DNA from: Desulfovibrionaceae bacterium
GTDB lineage: Bacteria > Desulfobacterota > Desulfovibrionia > Desulfovibrionales > Desulfovibrionaceae
Assembly (NCBI GenBank): GCA_009773665.1
Contig: WSYE01000016.1
Location: 27,400-91,399, forward strand
Reading direction: 5' to 3'
DNA: 64,000 nucleotides
The notes under the pieces are model-generated. The model searched no databases, was not told the origin of the DNA, and worked only from the letters and a program-made list of their open reading frames with translations. Each line of letters begins with the position of its first letter. The stretch's first letter is position 1. This document shows, one piece after another, positions 17,098 to 24,044 of this stretch. The position numbers and the translations under genes were made by a program.

Positions 17098-18198
17098 CTA
17101 TATATCCTGCATGCTGTCCAGCGTCCCGGTCGACGGCGGCCCGCCGGGCATCCCGGCCCCTTTGGGGGGCCTGAACTCCCTATTGAACAGCTTCAGGTGC
17201 AGCTTCAGTCCCTCGGCGAAGTTCGCGTTGATCCACAGCGCCTTTAAAAGCGCCTCCTGCGCGCCCTTCACGTCCCCCATGAAGAACTGGGCCTTGGCCA
17301 TATTGAAGTGGATGTTCTCGTCATCCGGCGTCAGCTCCAGCGCCTGCCGGTAGGCGTGCAGCGCGCCGGGCAGGTCCCCGGCCTTTCTAAGCTTCACCCC
17401 AAGCGAGTTGAAGGGGTTGGGGCTGGCGGCGTCGTATTTGAGCACCTCGATGAACAGCTCCTTGGTCTCCTCCAGCCGGTTGAAGTGGGCGAAGGTCTCG
17501 GCAGCCATTTGCAGATAGGTCTTGTAGCCTTCCAGGTCGCCCTTGCCCTTGTAGGCCTCTGCCAGCCCTTTGTAGGCTTCCGCGAACAGCTCGTTTATCT
17601 TCACGGCCTTCTTGAAGGCGATGATGGCCTGGCCGTACTTCATTTTGACCAGGTACTTGCAGCCCATGTCGTAGTACTTCTGGGCCTGGTTGTCCTCGCT
17701 GACCAGCTCCTCGAAGGTCTCAATGGCCTCGTCGAAACGGCCCGCAGCCAGCAGCCTGCGGCCTTCGTTCAGCTGGGCCTGCTCGATCTCCACAAGCCTG
17801 TCGATCTTCAGGGCGCGCAGCATGTGCCGCTGGAAGGTCTCCATGGAATAGGGGCGCAGCACGTAGCCGTCCACCCCGGCGGCGATGGCCTCCAGCACGC
17901 GCTCCTTCTGGCCCTCCTGGGTCACCATGACCACGGGGGTGTCCTTCAGGTTCATGTTCAGGCGCAAGAGTTTGAGGAATTTGAAGCCGTCCATATCTGT
18001 GAGCTGCGAGTCCAGCACCACAAGGTCAACTTCCTGCATACCCAGAAAGTCGATGGCCTCGGACCCGGAGGTGAACTGTTTGATCATGCCCGCCTTGAGC
18101 TGCTTCAGGCACTGACGGTCGCGGCGAACGTGTTCCTCCAGGCCGGAGACGACGGCCACCACATCCAGTCTGACGGGGGAAGAGATCGATTCCGACAC
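17098..18198 (-). CDS. Receiver-domain protein with TPR repeats
   Basis: 366 residues from GTG 18198 (GGAG about 8 bases upstream). Residues 10-130 are a CheY-like receiver: phospho-acceptor D63 in LVVLDSQLTDMDGF is kept. The acidic pair normally near residue 15-18 is replaced (VVAVVSGLEE), and the usual Lys of the KP motif is Arg (VLRPYS), so signalling by phosphorylation may be altered or lost. Residues about 140-345 form TPR repeats (LLAAGRFDEAIETFEELV; CKYLVKMKYGQAIIAFKKAV; GVKLRKAGDLPGALHAYRQAL; AKAQFFMGDVKGAQEALLKAL). No output DNA-binding domain. Probably a protein-interaction adaptor. Neighbour on the same strand: an HD-domain protein. Confidence 0.9.
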   Translation of the reverse strand: MSESISSPVRLDVVAVVSGLEEHVRRDRQCLKQLKAGMIKQFTSGSEAIDFLGMQEVDLVVLDSQLTDMDGFKFLKLLRLNMNLKDTPVVMVTQEGQKERVLEAIAAGVDGYVLRPYSMETFQRHMLRALKIDRLVEIEQAQLNEGRRLLAAGRFDEAIETFEELVSEDNQAQKYYDMGCKYLVKMKYGQAIIAFKKAVKINELFAEAYKGLAEAYKGKGDLEGYKTYLQMAAETFAHFNRLEETKELFIEVLKYDAASPNPFNSLGVKLRKAGDLPGALHAYRQALELTPDDENIHFNMAKAQFFMGDVKGAQEALLKALWINANFAEGLKLHLKLFNREFRPPKGAGMPGGPPSTGTLDSMQDI

Positions 18199-18255
18199 GG
18201 GGACTCCAAGGCGAAGGGTTGGGGGGCGGCTGGCCCCAGGCAGAGCGAGAAAAGT

Positions 18256-19017
18256 CTACCGATTCAGGACGTCATAAATCCTGTCGCCGATGCGCGTCAA
18301 CTCCGGCGTGCGCGGCAGCAGGCCGCACAGCTCGTCCAGGTGGCCGCGCTCCAGGAACATCCGGCGCGAGGCCCGGAAGCTCAGGTCGAACACCCAGCTC
18401 AGGAGCAGCAGCGTGAAGTCGTTGCGGTAGCGCATGAGCGCGTAGTCGCCGATGCGCCCGGCCTCGATCTGGGTCACGATGGCCGAGGTGTAGCGCTCGG
18501 GGTCGTCCTCCACGTGCAGCATCACCACGTCGGACTCCTTGCCTCCGGGGCGCAGGTGCTCAAGCATGATGCGGATGATGTCCAGCTTGTCGCTGTCGCG
18601 CACCACGCGGGTCACCAGAGACAGATCGTCAGAAATGCCCGTGGGCAGCTCACGCCGGTTGTGCATGACCACAGCCCCCAGCACCAGGGCGCGCGTGGCG
18701 GGGTCCAGGTCCGAGAGCGCCGCGTGGCCGCGCAGGGAGCGCACTCCCAGGTGGCCATGGTTGGCGGATTGGGCGTCCTTGAAGGTCTTGTAGGTGCGGT
18801 ACTGCGGGAAACGGCCTGCGTCGTGGTACAGGGCCGCCAGATGCGCGGCCCGCGCAAGCCCCGGCGACAGGTCCAGCGTGGGCGTGATGGCCCTGGCCTC
18901 GGCCAGCACCTTGAAGGAGTGGTCGCGTTTGAGCTCGATGTGCGCGTCGTCCTGCGGGTCACCCGTCAGGAAGCTGCGCACGTGGTCCTCAAACCAGGCG
19001 ACATGCGAATCGATCAC
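18256..19017 (-). CDS. HD-domain phosphohydrolase
   Basis: 253 residues from GTG 19017 with GAGG six bases upstream. The HD metal motif appears as HLAALYHDAGRF (residues about 59-70), with a distant third ligand in VRDSDKLDIIRI. These are features of metal-dependent phosphohydrolases acting on nucleotides or nucleotide signals. Substrate cannot be told from sequence. It lies 57 bases upstream of the receiver-TPR gene in the same direction and diverges from the CheY-like gene. Confidence 0.87.
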   Translation of the reverse strand: MIDSHVAWFEDHVRSFLTGDPQDDAHIELKRDHSFKVLAEARAITPTLDLSPGLARAAHLAALYHDAGRFPQYRTYKTFKDAQSANHGHLGVRSLRGHAALSDLDPATRALVLGAVVMHNRRELPTGISDDLSLVTRVVRDSDKLDIIRIMLEHLRPGGKESDVVMLHVEDDPERYTSAIVTQIEAGRIGDYALMRYRNDFTLLLLSWVFDLSFRASRRMFLERGHLDELCGLLPRTPELTRIGDRIYDVLNR

Positions 19018-19149
19018 GAAAACCTCGGAATACCAGGATGGCTCGGCATCACTGCATTATCGAGTGGGTATTTTCAAGAACAAACACTTGTCTCCAACCG
19101 GCATACTCTGTACAAATTTAGGAAAGTTTCGCCGACCCGGAGGACATGG

Positions 19150-19548
19150 ATGAAAGCGCTCGTAGTTGAAGACGATTTCGCCAGCAGGAAGCTCTTGCAA
19201 AAGATACTCACCCCCTACGGCGAAGTGGATATCGCGGTCAACGGGCTGGAGGCCATCGAGGCCTTCACCAAGTCGCTGGAGAGCGACTCCCCCTACGACC
19301 TGATCTGCATGGACATCATGATGCCCGAGATGGACGGACAGGCAGCGCTAAAACGCATCCGCGCCATCGAACGCGAGCGCAGCGTGCCCTCCATCCGCGA
19401 GTCCAAAGTCATCATGACCACCGCCCTGGACGACCCCAAGAACGTGGTGGAAGCATACTACAAAGGCGGCGCGACCTCCTACGTTCCCAAGCCCATCGAC
19501 CGGGCCATGCTCCTGCACCTTCTCAAGAACCTGAACCTGATCACCTGA
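19150..19548 (+). CDS. CheY-like single-domain response regulator
   Basis: 132 residues from ATG 19150 (GGAGG about 8 bases upstream). The frame is open far to the left, but codon use and family length support this start. All receiver residues are present: VVEDDF (acidic pair), phospho-acceptor Asp in CMDIMMPEMDG, the conserved Thr in IMTTAL, and Lys in YVPKPID. With no output domain, it acts by protein-protein contact. Its stop overlaps the ATG of the next gene (TGATG). Confidence 0.93.
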   Translation: MKALVVEDDFASRKLLQKILTPYGEVDIAVNGLEAIEAFTKSLESDSPYDLICMDIMMPEMDGQAALKRIRAIERERSVPSIRESKVIMTTALDDPKNVVEAYYKGGATSYVPKPIDRAMLLHLLKNLNLIT

Positions 19549-20321
19549 TGACACATAAACGCGCCACGGCCTTCCTCCTTGCGCTGACCGCCATGCTGGC
19601 GGCCGGCATCGGGGACGCGTGCGCGGCGTCCTCTGAGGCATTGCCCGGCCCCGCCCAGGCCCAGGCCCCGGGAGGGATCGGCATTCTCGACCTGGTGTTC
19701 ATCGGCATAGCCGTCTACGTGGTCTGGCGCATGTTCACCAACTCCGCCCGCCGCAAAAAAGACGACGATGACTCCACCATCGACGTGACGCCCACCCGCG
19801 AAGACGGCGAGGCCCCGCCGCAGGAGCGCCGCAGCCGCGCCGCCCAGGCCGCCTGGGAATACCTGACCGGCGAAAAGGGGCCGGACATCCACCCCGAGGA
19901 CAAGCAGGGAAAAGGAGAACAGGAGGCCCAGCAGGCCACGCCCTCCGGCGAATTCAACGAGCGCGAATTTCTGCGCGGCGCGAAGTTGATCTACGGGCGC
20001 ATCCGGCAGGCCCTGGCCATGCGTAACATGGCGGACCTGCGCCAGTTCACCGCTCCGGATATGATGCGCCGCTTCGAGCAGATGGCCGAAGAGAAGCCGG
20101 ACCGCGAAACCGTGGCCGTGATGCTGGTGGAGGCAACGGTCATGAAGATCACCAAGGAAGACAAACAGACCCTTGTGGATGTGGCCTATGAGGCCACCAT
20201 CAGCGACGACCCCAAGACCAATGCGTCACGCAAGGTGAACGAGGTCTGGAAATTCGTCAGGGACGATACGGTAGTGGATGGGAAGTGGTTGTTGGAGAGC
20301 ATGGATACCGACAAAAGTTAA
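19548..20321 (+). CDS. Tim44-like domain protein, membrane-anchored
   Basis: 257 residues. N-terminal signal or anchor (residues 4-26), a second hydrophobic segment (ILDLVFIGIAVYVVWRMF, about 46-63), a charged low-complexity linker, and a Tim44/calcium-channel-like NTF2-fold domain at about 130-255 (FLRGAKLIYGRIRQALAMRNMADLRQFTAPDMM; VWKFVRDD; KWLLESM). Bacterial members are inner-membrane proteins of poorly known role. The start codon overlaps the stop of the CheY-like gene, so the two are coupled. Confidence 0.88.
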   Translation: MTHKRATAFLLALTAMLAAGIGDACAASSEALPGPAQAQAPGGIGILDLVFIGIAVYVVWRMFTNSARRKKDDDDSTIDVTPTREDGEAPPQERRSRAAQAAWEYLTGEKGPDIHPEDKQGKGEQEAQQATPSGEFNEREFLRGAKLIYGRIRQALAMRNMADLRQFTAPDMMRRFEQMAEEKPDRETVAVMLVEATVMKITKEDKQTLVDVAYEATISDDPKTNASRKVNEVWKFVRDDTVVDGKWLLESMDTDKS

Positions 20322-20345
20322 AAGGGGCTTGCGGCCCCTTTCGTA
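20321..20345. terminator. Bidirectional terminator between Tim44-like and aminotransferase genes
   Basis: AAAGGGGC / GCCCCTTT stem with a 5-base loop directly after the TAA at 20319-20321. It sits between converging genes. Confidence 0.8.
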
Positions 20346-20372
20346 ATCATTCTGATTCTCGCTTGCACTCGT

Positions 20373-21311
20373 CTACAACGCCACCCCGTACTCCACCAAG
20401 TCCTTCTTCAGAAGCTCCAAGAGCCGCTTACTCACCGGGCCGGGTTTGCCGTCGCCCACGGGTTTGCCGTTGTACTCGACAATCGAAATGCACTGCGCAG
20501 TGGTCCCCAGCACGATCATCTCGTTGGCGACCGCAATATCCGCCTCGCTGATGGCCTTGTAGCAGTGCGCAATCTCACCCTTGGCCAGTTCCAGCACGCG
20601 CAGCAGCGTCGTGCCTGAAAGAGCGTTGTTCAGGTTGGGCACGCAGATGCAGCCCGACGCGTCAACAAGCGCGATATTCTCGGTCGCGCCCTCGGCCAGG
20701 AAGTCCTGGGCGTCGAAGCACACCGGGAAGTCCTTGCCTTTGGCCGCCGCCTCTTTCTTCATGAGCACGTTGGGCAGGTAATCGATGCTCTTGATTGTAG
20801 CCAGATAGCTCTGCTTGGCCGGGATGGACGTGCGGAACGCCGTAACGCCCTTCTCATAGAAGGCCGCAGGCTTGGGCGTGTACTGATAGGCCGCGATGTA
20901 CAGGCTCGGCGTGGGGCACTCGGACGGATCGATGCCGAAGCCCCCAGGACCGCGCCCCAGCAGCATGCGGAAGAGCCCCTTGTCCACGCCCGTGGCGCGC
21001 CCGATCTCCAGGACTATCTCGCGCACTTCCTCCCACGGACAGGGCGGCTCCAGGCCAATGGCCTTGCCGGAGCGGCCCATGCGCGCCAGATGCTCATCCA
21101 GCAGGTACACGCGCCCGTCGACCCATTTGATGGTCTCGAACACGCCGTCGCCCCGGTGCACCAGATGGTCGTCCCAGGGCATGAGCATGAGCTCCGGGTC
21201 CTTGCAGACAGCGCCGATGCGGTGCTCGTAAAAGGCCAGCACCTGCCCCGCGCCGGGGCGCGGGGCGGCGAGCATGCGTTCCAGATACTCTTTGGAGCCG
21301 AGGATATCCAT
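20373..21311 (-). CDS. Class IV PLP aminotransferase (IlvE/PabC family)
   Basis: 312 residues. Fold-type IV hallmarks: HRGDGVFETIKW, catalytic Lys in ATIKSIDYLPNVLMKKEA, AEGATENIALV, and the PLP phosphate-binding LSGTTLLRVLELAK. Members are branched-chain aminotransferases, D-amino-acid aminotransferases or aminodeoxychorismate lyases, and sequence reading alone does not separate them. The gene begins one base after the asd stop, so it is co-transcribed with asd, which points to amino-acid metabolism (inference). Confidence 0.88.
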   Translation of the reverse strand: MDILGSKEYLERMLAAPRPGAGQVLAFYEHRIGAVCKDPELMLMPWDDHLVHRGDGVFETIKWVDGRVYLLDEHLARMGRSGKAIGLEPPCPWEEVREIVLEIGRATGVDKGLFRMLLGRGPGGFGIDPSECPTPSLYIAAYQYTPKPAAFYEKGVTAFRTSIPAKQSYLATIKSIDYLPNVLMKKEAAAKGKDFPVCFDAQDFLAEGATENIALVDASGCICVPNLNNALSGTTLLRVLELAKGEIAHCYKAISEADIAVANEMIVLGTTAQCISIVEYNGKPVGDGKPGPVSKRLLELLKKDLVEYGVAL

Positions 21312-21312
21312 T

Positions 21313-22332
21313 TTAGACCTTGAGCTTGCCCTTTACTATCAGCAGCTCGGCGATTTGCACGGCGTTCAGCGCCGCCCCCTTGCGAATGTTGTCGGACACG
21401 ATCCACATGTTCAGGCCGGACTCCACGGTCTCGTCCTGACGAATGCGGCCCACGAAGACTTCGTCCTCGCCCGCTGCCATCAGGGGCATGGGGTACATCT
21501 TCTCGCCGGGGTTGTCGTACACCTGGATGCCGGGGGACTTGGCCAGCAGCGCCCGCGCCTGATACGCCGTCACCGGCTTCTCGAACTCCAGGTTCACGGA
21601 CTCGGAGTGGCCGTAGAACACCGGCACGCGCACCGTGGTGGCCGTGACCTTGATGGACTCGTCGCCCATGATCTTGGCCGTCTCCTTGATCATCTTGATC
21701 TCTTCGAAGGTATAATCACCTTCGGAGAAGACGTCGATCTGCGGCAGGCAGTTGAAGGCGATCTGGTGCGGGTAGACCTTCACCTCGGGGTCGAGGCCGT
21801 TGAACATCTGGCGCACCTGGGTTTCCAGCTCCGCGATAGCCTTCTGGCCCGTGCCGGAGACAGCCTGGTAGGTGGAGACCACCACGCGCTTGATGGTGTA
21901 GGCGTCGTGCAGGGGCTTCATGGCCACGACCAACTGGATGGTGGAGCAGTTGGGGTTTGCGATGATGCCCGCGTGCCAGTCCACGTCGTCGGGGTTCACC
22001 TCGGGCACCACCAGGGGCACCTTGGGGTCCATGCGCCAGGCGCTGGAGTTGTCCACCACCACGCAGCCGCTCTTCACGGCGTGGGGCGCGAAAGTCTTGG
22101 AGGTGGAGCCGCCCGCCGAGAACAGCGCGAGGTTCACACCCTCGAAGCTCTTGTCCGTCATCTCCTGCACGGTCAACTCGCCGTCCTTGAAGGGGACGGT
22201 GGTTCCGGCGGAACGCGCGGAGGCCAGCGCGATGACTTCGGTGGCGGGGAAATTGCGCTGTTCCAGGGTCTTGAGCATCTCGCGGCCAACGGCCCCGGTG
22301 GCTCCTGCGACGGCGACGACGAGCTTGGACAT
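21313..22332 (-). CDS. asd: Aspartate-semialdehyde dehydrogenase
   Basis: Makes aspartate semialdehyde from aspartyl phosphate for the lysine, threonine and methionine branches. 339 residues from ATG 22332, preceded by AAGGAG. Seen: NADP loop VAGATGAVGREML, active-site Cys in IANPNCSTIQLV, QAVSGTGQKAI, and a His-containing NLEFEKP/RVPVFYGHSESV region. Length and motifs are normal. The frame stays open 81 codons upstream through a repeat tail, which is not protein-like. Confidence 0.96.
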   Translation of the reverse strand: MSKLVVAVAGATGAVGREMLKTLEQRNFPATEVIALASARSAGTTVPFKDGELTVQEMTDKSFEGVNLALFSAGGSTSKTFAPHAVKSGCVVVDNSSAWRMDPKVPLVVPEVNPDDVDWHAGIIANPNCSTIQLVVAMKPLHDAYTIKRVVVSTYQAVSGTGQKAIAELETQVRQMFNGLDPEVKVYPHQIAFNCLPQIDVFSEGDYTFEEIKMIKETAKIMGDESIKVTATTVRVPVFYGHSESVNLEFEKPVTAYQARALLAKSPGIQVYDNPGEKMYPMPLMAAGEDEVFVGRIRQDETVESGLNMWIVSDNIRKGAALNAVQIAELLIVKGKLKV

Positions 22333-22360
22333 GGTATTGCTCCTTAATGAAGAGAGATGC

Positions 22361-22444
22361 TGGGGCGCTGCCCCAGGCCCCGGCAGGGCTCTGCCCTTGA
22401 CCCGCCAGGGGGATGATCCCCCTGGACCCTCAGTTTGCTTCGCG
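22361..22444 (+). repeat. GC-rich hairpin tail repeat, copy 2
   Basis: Successive palindromes: TGGGGCGCTGCCCCA, GCAGGGCTCTGCCCT and CCAGGGGGATGATCCCCCTGG, then GACCCTCAGTTTGCTTCGCG. Lies just upstream of asd, oriented away from it. Confidence 0.8.
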
Positions 22445-22478
22445 TATGTGTGCGTCAGTTTTGGCCGTGGACTCTGGC

Positions 22479-22588
22479 CGGGGGCTGGAGGCTGTCCCGT
22501 CCGCGTCATGCGCGGCGGGCTCGAACCGATTTGAAGACGATTCGTCGCCCGCCGCGCATGCCGCGTCCGTTCCAACCTCCAACCCCCG
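22479..22588. repeat. Long stem-loop element with conserved apex, copy 1
   Basis: Outer arms CGGGGGCTGGAGG (22479-22491) and CCTCCAACCCCCG (22576-22588) pair with one mismatch. Inner arms CATGCGCGGCGGGC (22507-22520) and GCCCGCCGCGCATG (22547-22560) pair perfectly. The apex (22521-22546) is TCGAACCGATTTGAAGACG plus seven bases. It matches the element at 31087-31198 in reverse orientation. Confidence 0.75.
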
Positions 22589-22621
22589 ACCGTCGCCGAA
22601 CGACATGCTGCCGCGCTGGAA

Positions 22622-22704
22622 TGCGAAGCCCACTAAACGTTTTTGAGAGGAGGTCCCGGAGGAGAACTTTTTTCAAAAAGTTCTCCTCTGGGCCGCCGGA
22701 GGCA
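22622..22704 (-). repeat. Hairpin tail repeat of metF, copy 3
   Basis: Read on the minus strand after metF: GCCTCCGGCGGCC, then the long hairpin GAGGAGAACTTTTT / AAAAAGTTCTCCTC, then GGACCTCCTCTC and a TGGGCTTCGC end. Terminator-like stem plus the family end motif. Confidence 0.75.
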
Positions 22705-22749
22705 TCTTCTCTTCAAGTTTTACTATCTCTTCAAAAGAACCTGAACCGC

Positions 22750-23634
22750 CTACAGCTCCAGGCCGTTGACGATATCCAGGCAAGCCTGGGCCTTGTTGAG
22801 CGTGTACAGATGCACGCCCGGCGCGCCGCGCGCGATGAGATCGCGGCACTGCTCGCGGGCGAACTCCACGCCCAGCTCCCGCACAGCGCCAGCCCCGCCT
22901 TGGTCGTTGGCGGCTTCCAGGCGGGCCAGGTACTCCGCCGGGATGGTGGCCCCGCACAGGGAGAGGATGCGTTTCACCGAGGCCAGATTCAGAATCGGCA
23001 GCACGCCCGGAATGATGGGCTTGTCGATTCCCCTGGCCCGGCACCTCTCCACGAAGCGGAAATAATGGTCGTTGTTGAAGAACAGCTGGGTGATGATCAC
23101 GCTGCCGCCCTTGTCGACCTTGAGTTTCAGGTAGTCGAGATCCTTTTCCGCGCTCTCGGCCTGCGGGTGCGTCTCGGGGTATCCGGCCACGCCGATGCAC
23201 AGGTCCGGGTAGGCCTTGTGGATGAACCCGGTCAGGTCCGAGGCGTACTGGAAGGCGGAGTTCTCGGGCTTGAAGTCCGGCTGGCCTTGGGGCGGATCGC
23301 CGCGCAGTGCCAGCACGTTGTCCACCCCGGCCTCCTGAAGGCCGTCCAGGAAGGAGCGTAGCGAATCCTCGGACGCACCCACGCAGGTCAGGTGCGCCAT
23401 GGGATTTAAGCCCAGGTCGCGCGAGAAGCGCGTCACCAGTTCCAGGGTGTTGGCCTGAGTGGAACCGCCCGCGCCGTAGGTGACGGACACGAACGAGGGA
23501 TTGAGTATGGAGAGCTTGCCTGCCTCATAGAAGAAGGAAGGCCAGGCGTCCTTTTCCTTGGGAGGAAAAAATTCCAGGGATATGAAACGCTTGCCCTGGG
23601 AAAGGAGATCATTGATACGCAAGAACGACTCCAT
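22750..23634 (-). CDS. metF: Methylenetetrahydrofolate reductase
   Basis: Reduces methylene-THF to methyl-THF for methionine synthesis. 294 residues, the usual bacterial length. TIM-barrel features: catalytic Glu in FISLEFFPPKEKDAW, VSVTYGAGGS, HLTCVGAS, VLALRGDPPQG, and VAGYPETHPQAES. C-terminal GAPGVHLYTLNKA is complete. ATG 23634 lacks a good ribosome-binding site. It lies 20 bases downstream of the Nudix gene on the same strand. Confidence 0.95.
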   Translation of the reverse strand: MESFLRINDLLSQGKRFISLEFFPPKEKDAWPSFFYEAGKLSILNPSFVSVTYGAGGSTQANTLELVTRFSRDLGLNPMAHLTCVGASEDSLRSFLDGLQEAGVDNVLALRGDPPQGQPDFKPENSAFQYASDLTGFIHKAYPDLCIGVAGYPETHPQAESAEKDLDYLKLKVDKGGSVIITQLFFNNDHYFRFVERCRARGIDKPIIPGVLPILNLASVKRILSLCGATIPAEYLARLEAANDQGGAGAVRELGVEFAREQCRDLIARGAPGVHLYTLNKAQACLDIVNGLEL

Positions 23635-23654
23635 GGGAGGATGGGAGTTCTCTA

Positions 23655-24044
23655 TCAGATGGCGGCCAGCGCCGACAACTCCGCAACGATGTCCCGGTCC
23701 GCTTCCAGAAAAGGCAGGCTGACGGCTTCAGCAGGGGTAAGCCAGCGAAGCCCCTGGCCTTCCAGAGGGTGGGGAACGCCTTTGAAATCACGGATATGAA
23801 AAAAAGACAAGTGTACAGTGATATTGGGGTATTCGTGAATTTTTTCCCGCCAGAATTCAGGCTGGCCGCTCTCGATGCCCAACTCCTCGCGCAGTTCGCG
23901 CGTAAGGGCGCTGGCGGCGTCCTCGTCGGGCTCGATCTTGCCGCCGGGGAACTCCCACTCTCCGGCATGGGGCTTGCCCTCGGGGCGACAAACGCCCAGG
24001 TAGCGCCCCTCCTGCCAGAGAATGCCCGCCACAACGCGGATCAC
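23655..24044 (-). CDS. Nudix hydrolase (MutT-like)
   Basis: 129 residues from GTG 24044. Full Nudix box GGKIEPDEDAASALTRELREELGI and the MutT-type start VVAGILWQEGRYLGVCRPEG. The length fits small 8-oxo-dGTP diphosphatases, which cleanse the nucleotide pool, though the exact substrate cannot be proved. Its GTG lies in a GTGA, the usual overlap with an upstream stop. As printed, however, the upstream ABC-F gene reads through in another frame across 188 bases of this gene. Confidence 0.9.
   Translation of the reverse strand: MIRVVAGILWQEGRYLGVCRPEGKPHAGEWEFPGGKIEPDEDAASALTRELREELGIESGQPEFWREKIHEYPNITVHLSFFHIRDFKGVPHPLEGQGLRWLTPAEAVSLPFLEADRDIVAELSALAAI

Noticed and set aside
17308..19149. Long upstream extension of the CheY-like frame
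   Set aside because: It is antisense to the receiver-TPR and HD genes; the real start at 19150 has a ribosome-binding site and fits the family.
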